61,061 nt of DNA, taken from the IMG/VR virus record IMGVR_UViG_3300008012_000030, positions 1 to 61,061 of that record; one strand, 5' to 3'. The position numbers and the translations under genes are program-made. Positions 24,208-32,567 of the stretch are shown here, one piece after another. The notes below the pieces were generated by a model, which saw only the letters and a program-made list of their open reading frames with translations, made no database searches and was not told where the DNA came from. Source of the stretch: a virus. The number at the start of each line of letters is the position of its first letter. Position 1 is the first letter of the stretch.

Positions 24208-25386
24208 TCAATCAAAATAATGATACTGCATGTCTTGATCTAGATTTTTCCAAACTCCTGCCGGAAATGGAAATACTAAAGTTTGGTTTGTATAATATGC
24301 TGGTTCTAATCCTTTCATAGTATTAACATGTTGTTGCCATTTAGGATTAGATTCTAACTTTTCTTTACATTTTTTTGATGTTATTTGCCAAAATGTGCTA
24401 TCAAAAGTAGAGCCGCCGTGATACATATAATTGATGAATAATTCATAGTCTTCGGCTAAGTTGTGTAAATGAATATTTGCGGTTTCTTCTGTGTGAACAT
24501 TCGCTAAAACTACATCAAAAAAAGTTCTTATTATAGAATCATACATCCAACCAGATAGAGCCTCTAACGGTTCAAAGAATATAGCTCTATTTCCATTTTT
24601 TATAATCCTTCCGTCTATAAACTTTTTTGCTTTATAATTCTTAAATGAGAATTCACGTAAATTAAGTTTGTTTTTATCTGTATTGAATATTTCAGCAATG
24701 TTATCTATTGCCTCATCTTTTGTTGTAATTTTATCATTGTACAAATAACCCCATCCTTGTCTTGACTGCAACGGAATACCAAACATCCAACCATTAGGAT
24801 GTGCATAATGATACGTATAATTCCAATCTCCCGGCTTTGGTATCATATTTACAATGGCATGATTAACAGGAATATCTACCATTTCGTATTCTGAATAATC
24901 TTTAGGATATCCCCTACAATCTATGACATAATCAAAATCATGACTGGTATTATCTACAAAATTAATTACAGCTTTTTGTTGTAAATTATCTAAAGATTTT
25001 ATTTCACCTTCTAATACTTGGAACTTATTGTTCCATTTTTCTTTAAATCTTTTAAATGCAAATTCTTTAAGTTTAAAGTTATTGAAATGCATAGCATAAA
25101 AAGGAGGAGGTATTTTAGTAAAAAAGTCTTTTTCCCTCCAATTTACATATTTTACTCCATGTTTAATTGTGCTATCAAGTTCAGACATATCTTGTAAAAA
25201 ATTTAGATCTGCACCATAAAATAATGTTGTTGGTATTTGAGTGCTCGTACTTTCTCCTATTCCTAACATAGGAATATTTGGATCATATACTGAAGTAATC
25301 TGCCATTCATTTGTAAAAAATGCTAAACAATGAGCTAATGAAACAACTCCTGCTGTCCCTGTACCTAATACTGCAATTTTTTTCAT
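24208..25386 (-). CDS. Short, divergent flavin-dependent tryptophan-halogenase-family protein
   Basis: This 392-aa protein is about 100-140 residues shorter than PrnA or RebH. It keeps the FAD-binding GTGTAGVVS, the LGIGESTSTQIP motif, the catalytic Lys75 in DSTIKHGVKYVNW, an FAD segment DYVIDCRGYP and the EPLE motif in AIFFEPLEALSGW, which includes the Glu needed for halogenation. The usual GWxWxIP motif reads GWMFGIP, so one of the two tryptophans is lost. The substrate-binding half is reduced. It is coupled by ATGA to the 2OG oxygenase upstream. It could be a halogenase of narrower substrate size or a related flavin oxidase. Confidence 0.8.
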   Translation of the reverse strand: MKKIAVLGTGTAGVVSLAHCLAFFTNEWQITSVYDPNIPMLGIGESTSTQIPTTLFYGADLNFLQDMSELDSTIKHGVKYVNWREKDFFTKIPPPFYAMHFNNFKLKEFAFKRFKEKWNNKFQVLEGEIKSLDNLQQKAVINFVDNTSHDFDYVIDCRGYPKDYSEYEMVDIPVNHAIVNMIPKPGDWNYTYHYAHPNGWMFGIPLQSRQGWGYLYNDKITTKDEAIDNIAEIFNTDKNKLNLREFSFKNYKAKKFIDGRIIKNGNRAIFFEPLEALSGWMYDSIIRTFFDVVLANVHTEETANIHLHNLAEDYELFINYMYHGGSTFDSTFWQITSKKCKEKLESNPKWQQHVNTMKGLEPAYYTNQTLVFPFPAGVWKNLDQDMQYHYFD

Positions 25387-25979
25387 GTTTCGTCCACGTA
25401 ATTAAACCAACCTGTAATGATATATTTTTCTTGTGTCGGAGAAGGGATTCCTCTATGTGTAAAAGTCCAATCAGCTGGCCAAATAACAGTTTTTCCAATT
25501 TCTGCATTTACAGTAAGTTTTTGATTTAGCCATTCTGTTCCTCCTCCATCCGTAACATTATTCAAATATGTCATAAAAACTAAATGCCTAGTAACTGTAA
25601 TAGGATTGCCACTACAGCGTTCAGTGTGCCATGCATGGTATGCTTGCCCAGGTTTATACCATTGTATATTTAATGGTCTAAGCAATCTCCATGGAGCATA
25701 CATATCACAAGATGGGTATTTTTCTATATATTTTTCGACACATTTTTGTAATTGTTCAACATATTCAGCAACAACAGGAAAATCTAAACTATCGTCTATT
25801 GTTAATGATAAATCAGTAGATTCTTTTACAGATGGAGATGCTGTTACCAGTTTGCCGCCTTCAAAATTCATAGGTTTTTGTTTAGGATCCATTCTTGGGT
25901 GTGCATGAAACGTTTTAATCAACCTCTCGCATATACTTTCATCCATATAATATGTTTCTAAGAACAAGTTTTTTTCCAT
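25383..25979 (-). CDS. 2OG-Fe(II) oxygenase with HxE metal motif
   Basis: This 198-aa protein has the beta-helix core of the 2OG-Fe(II) superfamily: LNIQWYKPGQAYHAWHTERC holds an HTE pair (HxE instead of HxD), HLVFMTYLNNVTDGGGTEWL the central strands, and GKTVIWPADWTFTHRGIPSP the distal His, followed by KYIITGWF, where the usual Arg is Lys. HxE variants are known to be active in the superfamily. It is the first gene of the minus-strand cassette, with GGAG before the ATG and GATAAATA at 26001-26008. The divergent halogenase begins 55 bases away. Confidence 0.82.
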   Translation of the reverse strand: MEKNLFLETYYMDESICERLIKTFHAHPRMDPKQKPMNFEGGKLVTASPSVKESTDLSLTIDDSLDFPVVAEYVEQLQKCVEKYIEKYPSCDMYAPWRLLRPLNIQWYKPGQAYHAWHTERCSGNPITVTRHLVFMTYLNNVTDGGGTEWLNQKLTVNAEIGKTVIWPADWTFTHRGIPSPTQEKYIITGWFNYVDET

Positions 25980-25995
25980 GGTGGCTCCAATTTCA

Positions 25996-26008
25996 CTAAA
26001 TATTTATC
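25996..26008. promoter_or_regulatory. Divergent late-promoter pair between oxygenase and halogenase cassettes
   Basis: The plus strand reads CTAAATA (25996-26002) and the minus strand GATAAATA (26008-26001), overlapping in a TAAATATTTA palindrome. They point to the plus-strand halogenase (start 26034, with AGGAAG) and the minus-strand oxygenase (start 25979). Late co-expression of both cassettes is inferred. Confidence 0.5.
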
Positions 26009-26033
26009 TTAGTAGTTAATAGGAAGAAATTAA

Positions 26034-27575
26034 ATGAAAATAGTTATTGTCGGTGGTGGTACAGCAGGTTGGATGGCTGCACTTATGTTATCTAGTAGAC
26101 ATCCTAATCATAAGATTGAAGTTGTAGAGTCTACTAAGATAGGAATCATAGGTGTAGGGGAAAGCACTACAGGATTACTCAGTGATTTACTTAATAACCA
26201 TTTGTGGGATTTTGGTTGTGATCACAATGAGTTTATTGCAGAAACGGGCGCCTCAATCAAATATGGTATTAAGTTTACAGGTTGGACTCCAGACACTAAT
26301 GACTATTATATAGGACCAATTGACGGCAGTCTTACCAAAGAACACACACCTGATATATTTTTTGCATACGGATGTGCTAATCTTGCAAAAAAAGATCTTG
26401 TAAAAGTTTCAGAAACTGGTAACTACATTAACAAAGGATATACAAATTTTGACTTATCTACTGGTCAGTTTGTAGATCTTACACATGCAATGCATGTTGA
26501 TGCCCATTTAGTTGGAAAATATTTTCAAAAAGTTACTTTACGAAAACCAAATACTTCGCACATAGACGCAAAGGTATTAGATTGTACATTAAATGAAAAA
26601 GGGTTTATTAATAATATTATATTAGAAGACGGTAGGAAAATAGAAGGAGATTTTTTCATTGATTGTTCGGGATTTTCAAGACTACTTATTAGTAAAATGC
26701 CAGGTAATGACTGGGTAAGTTATCAAAAACATCTACCGGTCAACACAGGCTTACCATTTTTACTAGACTATAAAGAAGATGAAATGCCAATGCCGCATAC
26801 ACATGCCTGGGCTCAAGATGCAGGATGGATGTGGCAGATACCTTTATTAGATAGAATAGGAAACGGATATGTTTTCTGTGACGATTTTACTACTCCAGAG
26901 AAAGCTCATCAAGAAATTGAACAACGATTAGGAAGAGAAATTGATGTGCAAAAAGTAATCAAATTTAACACAGGAAGACAAAAATCATCTTGGATTAATA
27001 ACTGTCTTGCTATTGGTTTATCAAGTGCATTTTTAGAACCTTTAGAAGCAACAAGTATTCATTCTACAATAGTCCAAATAAAAAACTTTACCTTTGATTA
27101 CTTACGAGACGATTTAGAATCTACAATCAATTCAGGAACAGTTAATATTTACAATAAACGTACTAGAACAATGTTTGACGACTTCAAAGATTTTTTGGTT
27201 ATGCATTATATGGGAGGACGAACCGATACAGAGTTTTGGAAACATATTAAATCTGGAGCGACTAGAACAGAGTTTGTAGAAAATTTAATAGAAACAGCAA
27301 AAGTAAGATATCCTAATGTTAATGATTTTCCAAAATATTATGGTGCAGCAGGATGGCCGCTATATAGTTACGTAATGGAAGGTATAGGAGTAATTGATAG
27401 AGATCTTGCATTTAAAGAAATCAATTTTGATGCACCCAGGTTAGGTAACATCTATAAATCAGTTGAAGAAAATTATCTGTACATGCAAAAACAATGGCAT
27501 GAGCAATATTCCAAAAATGCTACTTGGAATGAAATGATAAACTATTTTAGAAAACTAAGAGAAAAACATGTATAA
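26034..27575 (+). CDS. Flavin-dependent tryptophan halogenase
   Basis: This 513-aa protein has full family length and every hallmark: FAD-binding IVGGGTAGWMAA (residues 5-16), GVGESTTGLLSD, catalytic Lys76 in GASIKYGIKFTGW, FFIDCSGFSRLL, the diagnostic GWMWQIP at 264-270 and catalytic Glu335 in FLEPLEATSIHST. Such enzymes use FADH2, O2 and halide to make hypohalous acid that is guided by the Lys to an aromatic substrate. They need a separate flavin reductase, and none is visible in the window, so a host one is presumably used. The substrate is unknown. It leads a plus-strand operon and overlaps the next oxygenase gene by 8 bases. Confidence 0.92.
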   Translation: MKIVIVGGGTAGWMAALMLSSRHPNHKIEVVESTKIGIIGVGESTTGLLSDLLNNHLWDFGCDHNEFIAETGASIKYGIKFTGWTPDTNDYYIGPIDGSLTKEHTPDIFFAYGCANLAKKDLVKVSETGNYINKGYTNFDLSTGQFVDLTHAMHVDAHLVGKYFQKVTLRKPNTSHIDAKVLDCTLNEKGFINNIILEDGRKIEGDFFIDCSGFSRLLISKMPGNDWVSYQKHLPVNTGLPFLLDYKEDEMPMPHTHAWAQDAGWMWQIPLLDRIGNGYVFCDDFTTPEKAHQEIEQRLGREIDVQKVIKFNTGRQKSSWINNCLAIGLSSAFLEPLEATSIHSTIVQIKNFTFDYLRDDLESTINSGTVNIYNKRTRTMFDDFKDFLVMHYMGGRTDTEFWKHIKSGATRTEFVENLIETAKVRYPNVNDFPKYYGAAGWPLYSYVMEGIGVIDRDLAFKEINFDAPRLGNIYKSVEENYLYMQKQWHEQYSKNATWNEMINYFRKLREKHV

Positions 27576-28224
27576 TGTAAAAAATATACAAGATGATATC
27601 TTTGTAATCAAAAACATTATCCCACAAGAGTATCAAAAAAGTATTCTAGAAAAAATAAAAGGAGACAATAGCTTTCCTTGGTATACAATAGATAAAATTG
27701 GACATAACCAATATTCAACCGACAACAAAAGTCCTTATAAAGATAAAAATGTAAGTGACTTTGGCGGTTTATATCATATGTTATATGATGAAGGCATAAA
27801 AAGGTCGGAGGATTTAGATTTTTTTGCTCCTATATTAAAGAATTATTGTGATATATTTGATAAACATATACAAACAATTTTTAGAATAAGAATGCGGTAC
27901 ACTCATCCTATTCCTGGTCATAACAACACCAAATATGCGGCACCGCATGTTGATTTTAATGATGATATAGATTTTAAAACACTAATTTACTATGTAGATG
28001 ACAGCGACGGCGATACAATATTGTTTAGTAAATTTCATAAACCAGGAATTGATGAATATGATCCTTTTCTCGATGAAGAATTAACAGTGGTATATAAACA
28101 CACACCAAAAAAAGGAGAAGCAATAGTTTTTAACGGAAATAGATACCATGCAGGAAATTATCCAATTACATATGGTAAAAGGATTGTTATTAACTTTGAC
28201 TTTGTAGAAAAAAATGAATCATAG
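27568..28224 (+). CDS. 2OG-Fe(II) oxygenase (subfamily shared with the gene at 33159-33752)
   Basis: This 218-aa protein has KYAAPHVDFNDDIDFKTLIY (HxD at ~128-130), a signature strand DDSDGDTILFSKFH, GEAIVFNGNRYHAGNYPITY with the distal His and KRIVINFDF with the 2OG Arg. N-terminal SFPWYTIDKIGHNQYS and GGLYHMLYDEG recur in the 197-aa protein at 33159-33752, so the two belong to one subfamily. All predicted iron and 2OG ligands are present. The start lies inside the end of the halogenase gene, which indicates translational coupling and possibly a shared pathway. The substrate is unknown. Confidence 0.88.
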   Translation: MYNVKNIQDDIFVIKNIIPQEYQKSILEKIKGDNSFPWYTIDKIGHNQYSTDNKSPYKDKNVSDFGGLYHMLYDEGIKRSEDLDFFAPILKNYCDIFDKHIQTIFRIRMRYTHPIPGHNNTKYAAPHVDFNDDIDFKTLIYYVDDSDGDTILFSKFHKPGIDEYDPFLDEELTVVYKHTPKKGEAIVFNGNRYHAGNYPITYGKRIVINFDFVEKNES

Positions 28225-29263
28225 AAAAATAAAAGTAGACGAAACAAAATTTATTGACATTTATGACGATGTTTTTGATTTTTCACAGCATTGTTACTTG
28301 TACGAATTTGTAAAAAATTGTTCTTATAGATTAAATCGCACAGCTAGTAGTTCTGTGCCTCAAGATAAACAATTTAAGACTTTATTAAGTGAATTTAACA
28401 TACATGACTTATTAAAAATTAATTTTTTTACAGCACCTAATTTAAAATTCTTAAGAGATAAAATTAAAACACATAATTTTAGATTACATCGAGCTTATGT
28501 CAATTTAAGTACAGCTCAAGATGTGTATCATTATCATGTTGACAGCAATATTGATGATGATTTTACATTATTATATTACTGCAATACAGCATGGGAAGAA
28601 AATTGGGAAGGAGAAACACATTTTGGTGATACTTTAGGACAAGAAATTATACACAGTTGTTCTTTTAAACCAAACAGAGTTGTGTTATTTACAGGAACAA
28701 TTCCGCACAAATCTTCTCAACCTAGTTTTTTTGCAAAAGATTTTAGGTACGTACTTACATTAAAATTTACACACCCTAACCACAAAGATTATTATACTGA
28801 TTTTCCAATTTCTGATTTTTTTGATGAAAATGTAGTGCTTACTGAACGGGAAATAAATGCTTTAGAGTTTTTGCAAAAAATTTGTTCAAACATAAAGCAC
28901 AGTGAATCAACCTTATATGAACATTTAAAAAATACTTGGCGGATTTTGAAAATTCAAAAAAGATCTGAAGACACATGTTTAGCAGGTATGTTTCATTCGG
29001 TATATGGTACAGAATTTTTTGATCAGCTATTATTAGATCGTGAAAATATTAAAACTATCATTGGGGATAGTGCTGAAGATTTAGTTTTTAAATTTTGTTC
29101 TTTAACAAATAGAGATGAACAATTATTAAATGATAACTGTTTTGAAAAAGAATTAATAGAAATAGCATATGCAAATTTAATTGAAGAAAAGTTTAGAAAT
29201 ATGTCTCATGAATCAGAAATAATTGCTTACAAAAATAAATTAGAAAAAATTAAAACTAAATGA
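28214..29263 (+). CDS. Fusion of 2OG-Fe(II) oxygenase and HD-like DUF6817-type domain
   Basis: Residues ~1-205 are a 2OG-Fe(II) oxygenase: RAYVNLSTAQDVYHYHVDSN with the HxD pair, FTLLYYCNTAWEENWEGETH, then RVVLFTGTIPHKSSQPSF with the distal His and DFRYVLTLKF with the Arg. Residues ~215-349 are a helical domain with CSNIKHSESTLYEHLKNTW, CLAGMFHSVYGTEFFDQ and IGDSAEDLVFKFCSLTNRDE. This H...EHL...LAG-FHS-YGTEFF pattern is that of DUF6817-type HD-like proteins, whose function I do not know. The fusion suggests oxygenation and a second metal-dependent step on one substrate. It overlaps the upstream oxygenase by 11 bases and the convergent gene by 24. Confidence 0.8.
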   Translation: MNHRKIKVDETKFIDIYDDVFDFSQHCYLYEFVKNCSYRLNRTASSSVPQDKQFKTLLSEFNIHDLLKINFFTAPNLKFLRDKIKTHNFRLHRAYVNLSTAQDVYHYHVDSNIDDDFTLLYYCNTAWEENWEGETHFGDTLGQEIIHSCSFKPNRVVLFTGTIPHKSSQPSFFAKDFRYVLTLKFTHPNHKDYYTDFPISDFFDENVVLTEREINALEFLQKICSNIKHSESTLYEHLKNTWRILKIQKRSEDTCLAGMFHSVYGTEFFDQLLLDRENIKTIIGDSAEDLVFKFCSLTNRDEQLLNDNCFEKELIEIAYANLIEEKFRNMSHESEIIAYKNKLEKIKTK

Positions 29264-29851
29264 AATTCTATCAGAGTCCTCTTCATTAGTTAAATTTTGT
29301 TGTACATAGTGTGTTAAATGTCCAGGAAACATTATCAACATACCTTCTTTAGGCGTAAACCAGTGTTCTGTATTAATATTAGAATTGTCTATTTTTAATC
29401 CTTGCTGAATAATTACACTTGATTGATGACTCATTCTGTCTCTTTCAGATTCTGATCTATCAAATACAATATTACCTGACTTTTTCGGAACCTTAACATA
29501 ATATACTCCGCTAACATAACTTTCAGGGTGTGTATGGGGAGAGTTATATGTATATTTGTGGTTTATATTGTACCAGTAACAGTATTTCTCCATCTTAATA
29601 CTATGCAATCCCCAGCTATCCATTATTTCTTGTGCTGCTGGTTGAATGGTGTTAACAAAGAGCTTTTCTATTATAGGATTATCAAATTTTGGATTTTGAT
29701 AGGGATATGATTGATATCCGCCTTGATTACTTCTACTGTTACTTAATGTATTCATTGCTATACTGCGAATGTTTTCAATAAGCTGGTTATGATTATCGGG
29801 TTCAAGATAAGTAACATAACAAGATGTAACAAATATTTGGTGTTGTTGCAT
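29240..29851 (-). CDS. TIGR02466-type putative 2OG-Fe(II) oxygenase
   Basis: The start is either the ATG at 29851 (MQQHQIFVTSCYVTYLE) or one three codons upstream; I prefer 29851 because a promoter motif lies just ahead. The ~203-aa protein shows the family order: KMEKYCYWYNINHKYTYNSP, HTHPESYVSGVYYVKVPKKS, GNIVFDRSES, then GMLIMFPGHLTHYVQQNLTN and DRISFSFNFF. The first metal motif reads H-x-H (HTH) in place of HxD; the distal His and the Arg are present. It is a single-gene minus-strand unit wedged between two plus-strand halogenase operons and overlaps the fusion gene end by 24 bases. Confidence 0.82.
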   Translation of the reverse strand: MQQHQIFVTSCYVTYLEPDNHNQLIENIRSIAMNTLSNSRSNQGGYQSYPYQNPKFDNPIIEKLFVNTIQPAAQEIMDSWGLHSIKMEKYCYWYNINHKYTYNSPHTHPESYVSGVYYVKVPKKSGNIVFDRSESERDRMSHQSSVIIQQGLKIDNSNINTEHWFTPKEGMLIMFPGHLTHYVQQNLTNEEDSDRISFSFNFF

Positions 29852-29864
29852 TTTAATCATACAA

Positions 29865-29872
29865 TATTTATT
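29865..29872 (-). promoter_or_regulatory. Late promoter-like motif (AATAAATA)
   Basis: The minus strand reads CAATAAATATTG, 13 bases before the ATG at 29851, for the single-gene oxygenase unit. The sequence is itself a 12-bp palindrome with the plus strand. Confidence 0.4.
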
Positions 29873-29898
29873 GATATAGGTAACTGAGAAAAAAAGAA

Positions 29899-31383
29899 AT
29901 GAAAAATATTAAAACCTGTAATATTATAGGAGGCGGTACAGCTGGATTTGTATCTGCACTAATTCTTAAGACACGTTTCCCTCATGTTGACGTACAAGTA
30001 ATACGATCAACAAAGATAGGCATTATTGGTGTAGGAGAAGGAAGTACAGAACATTGGGCAGAATTTATGCATTATATAGGTAAAACATGGCAAGATATAA
30101 TAGTAGAATGTGATGCTACATTTAAATCAGGTATAATGTTTGAAGGATGGAGTGAAGAAAATTTTTTACACAGTACTTCAGGAGATTACGCAAAGTTAAA
30201 CGGCCAATATTATCACGTTTACGGAAAAATAATTGCAGAAAAAAGTCCTAAATGTGATATGAATCCAAAAAGAGTTTGGCGAAGTAAACTTCCTTCACAT
30301 TTCGCACAGGATAAAGATATACATTCGCCCTTCAATCAATTTCATTTTAATACACATAAGTTGAACGACTTTCTCACAAGAACTGCAATAGAGAAAGGTA
30401 TAAAAGTTATAGATGACGAAATTACAGATGTAAAAATAGATGAAAACGATGAAATCGATATTGTCTATGGTTTAAAAAATAATTATAAATCTGACTTTTT
30501 TATTGACTGCACAGGGTTTAGTAGATTATTAATTACAAAACTCGGAGCAAAGTGGCAAAGCTATAACAAATATCTTAAAATGAAATCTGCTATAGTATTT
30601 CCTATAGAAGAGCAGGATGAGATTCCAATTTGGACCTTAGCAAAGGCAATGGATTACGGATGGTTATTTAGAATTCCTGTATATGGAAGATTTGGCAACG
30701 GTTATATCTTTGATTCCGATTACATAAATGCTGATCAAGCTAAACAAGAAGTTGACAGTTTATTTAATAAAGACATTGAAATTAAGAAACAAATTAATTT
30801 TGATCCAGGTGCTTTAAACAAAGTGTGGATAAACAACTGTTGTGCAGTGGGCCTTTGTGCTAACTTTGTTGAACCTTTAGAAGCAACAAGTATAGGCACA
30901 ACAATTCAACAAATGTTTCTTTTAATGCATAGATTACCTAATTACACACAAAAAACTATTGAAATTTACAATCGTGATATAACAGATATAATGGAAAACA
31001 TAAGAGATTTTATAATTTTACATTACATAACTAAAAAAGACAACACTCAATTCTGGAAAGATGTTTCAAAATTACAAATACCAACTAGTTTGCAAGATAA
31101 ATTAGAATCTTTTAAAACTAATTTGCCTATCGAGGAAGATTTTAGAGATATTTCTAAATATGCTCTTTTTGGTGCGCCTCATTATATACAAATTTTATAT
31201 GGTTTAGATCTATTTAATATAGAAGCAATAAAAAATGAATATAATTCTATGCATCCTTTTATTAAAGACCATGCAGAAGAAGTGTTGGAAACTGTTAGAG
31301 AATTCGATTTGCAACAGCCTTCATTGAAGCATAAATTATTTCTAGATATAATTAGAGAAAATCACATCAAAAAAATTGCTTGA
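29899..31383 (+). CDS. Flavin-dependent tryptophan-halogenase-family protein
   Basis: This 494-aa protein has NIIGGGTAGFVSAL (FAD-binding), GVGEGSTEHWAEF, catalytic Lys76 in DATFKSGIMFEGW, FFIDCTGFSRLL and the catalytic Glu in NFVEPLEATSIGTT. The GWxWxIP motif is altered to GWLFRIP (residues ~254-260), as in the short homologue at 24208-25386, although the rest is full length. The sequence closely parallels the 513-aa halogenase (both have STKIGIIGVGE and EPLEATSI), so these are likely duplicates. It is a single-gene plus-strand unit whose 3' end overlaps the convergent oxygenase by 22 bases. Confidence 0.87.
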   Translation: MKNIKTCNIIGGGTAGFVSALILKTRFPHVDVQVIRSTKIGIIGVGEGSTEHWAEFMHYIGKTWQDIIVECDATFKSGIMFEGWSEENFLHSTSGDYAKLNGQYYHVYGKIIAEKSPKCDMNPKRVWRSKLPSHFAQDKDIHSPFNQFHFNTHKLNDFLTRTAIEKGIKVIDDEITDVKIDENDEIDIVYGLKNNYKSDFFIDCTGFSRLLITKLGAKWQSYNKYLKMKSAIVFPIEEQDEIPIWTLAKAMDYGWLFRIPVYGRFGNGYIFDSDYINADQAKQEVDSLFNKDIEIKKQINFDPGALNKVWINNCCAVGLCANFVEPLEATSIGTTIQQMFLLMHRLPNYTQKTIEIYNRDITDIMENIRDFIILHYITKKDNTQFWKDVSKLQIPTSLQDKLESFKTNLPIEEDFRDISKYALFGAPHYIQILYGLDLFNIEAIKNEYNSMHPFIKDHAEEVLETVREFDLQQPSLKHKLFLDIIRENHIKKIA

Positions 31384-31982
31384 TTAATTCTTGTATTATG
31401 GAAAAACATATCACTGTCTACAGCCATGCCATGACATAATGCTTTCCCATCAAATAAAACTAATCTATTAAATTTTGCCGGTACTGAATATATTAATTCG
31501 TAACGATTTTTTTGCCGCCAAGGTTCAAAATGTTCAGGAGTATTCCAAGAATCTTCACAAATTTGTTTGTAAAAATTAGTGCCTTCACTTTCAAAATTAT
31601 TTAAATAAATCAATCCTGTAAATCCTAAGTCACTGTGAGGTGCCCAATAATATTTTGTGTAATCATTAAATGTTTTGTCATAAAAACGCATACAATTTGT
31701 TACTATTCTTCCAGGTTGAGCTATTTTTTGTTCTGTAAGAGTTTCAAAAAAGTTATTGTACACACACGACCTTTCATCTACAAAATCATGTCTATGATCT
31801 AAAAAATATTTTCCATTAAAAGACGGGTTATCCCAACTTTTCCACTTATTCCACGGATGGCTTTCAATTATATCTAAGACGCTCTGCGGTTTTTTATAAA
31901 AATTGTCTATTATATAGATATTAGTGTTTAAAACACTAATTTTTTTTGTGTTATGGGTTGTAAAATCAAACAAACTAGACAT
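31362..31982 (-). CDS. DUF6445-type 2OG-Fe(II)-like protein
   Basis: This 206-aa protein has an N-terminal segment IYIIDNFYKKPQSVLDIIES typical of DUF6445-like proteins, then KYYWAPHSDLGFTGLIYLNN with an HxD pair, and RLVLFDGKALCHGMAVDSDM with the distal His, followed by NTRINQAIFLM with the Arg. The complete HxD...H...R set predicts an active Fe/2OG enzyme. DUF6445 members are often found near tryptophan halogenases in bacteria as far as I recall. It is the last of four minus-strand oxygenase genes and begins 3 bases after the previous stop. Confidence 0.8.
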   Translation of the reverse strand: MSSLFDFTTHNTKKISVLNTNIYIIDNFYKKPQSVLDIIESHPWNKWKSWDNPSFNGKYFLDHRHDFVDERSCVYNNFFETLTEQKIAQPGRIVTNCMRFYDKTFNDYTKYYWAPHSDLGFTGLIYLNNFESEGTNFYKQICEDSWNTPEHFEPWRQKNRYELIYSVPAKFNRLVLFDGKALCHGMAVDSDMFFHNTRINQAIFLM

Positions 31983-31985
31983 AAT

Positions 31986-32567
31986 TTATCCATAATTTAA
32001 TGCTAAACTTATTCTAGGTTCTACATTAGTGCCTGTTTGCACACAATGTCTTACGTAAGATCTAAAAATAACTAGGGTACCTACTTCGGGTGTATATCCT
32101 ACTTTTACATAAGATAACTCGTTTCTATCTTTTATTTCTTTTAACGGTAACATATCAGGAGCTCTAGGATCTTCAAAAATTATATTTCCACTACCTTTAG
32201 GCACTGTTACATAATACACAGCACTAAAAATACTGCCGTCATGTGTATGAAATTCTTGGAAATTACCAGGTCGTGAAATATTAGCCCAACTGTGTTCCAT
32301 TTTATATTCATACATACTATTATGTGCCTTAGCAAAATCATTAACATGCTCAGTAACACATTCTATAACAGGTTCTAGTAATTTACTTTCAGATAAATCG
32401 TGTGTAATATGAGTTGTATATGTTCCTCCTTCCCAATCTGTACCACCACTAGGTATTGTATTAGGCCATTTTAATATTTCATTTTCTATTTCTTTGTTGA
32501 AACTTGTTGGAAATAGATTTTTTTGAATATAAATCGGCGTGGGAAACCAAAGTTCTATATTAGCCAT
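31986..32567 (-). CDS. TIGR02466-type putative 2OG-Fe(II) oxygenase
   Basis: This 193-aa protein starts NIELWFPTPIYIQKNLFP, the family's usual opening (FPTPIY). It continues with SWANISRPGNFQEFHTHDGS, FSAVYYVTVPKGSGNIIFED, the DPR segment PRAPDMLP, then GTLVIFRSYVRHCVQTG and EPRISLALNY. The metal motif is HTH(D), the distal His lies in VRHCVQ and the Arg in PRIS. It is one of three TIGR02466-type proteins in the island. Its first 8 bases overlap the preceding gene, another member of the same family, so the two are probably duplicated neighbours. Confidence 0.85.
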   Translation of the reverse strand: MANIELWFPTPIYIQKNLFPTSFNKEIENEILKWPNTIPSGGTDWEGGTYTTHITHDLSESKLLEPVIECVTEHVNDFAKAHNSMYEYKMEHSWANISRPGNFQEFHTHDGSIFSAVYYVTVPKGSGNIIFEDPRAPDMLPLKEIKDRNELSYVKVGYTPEVGTLVIFRSYVRHCVQTGTNVEPRISLALNYG

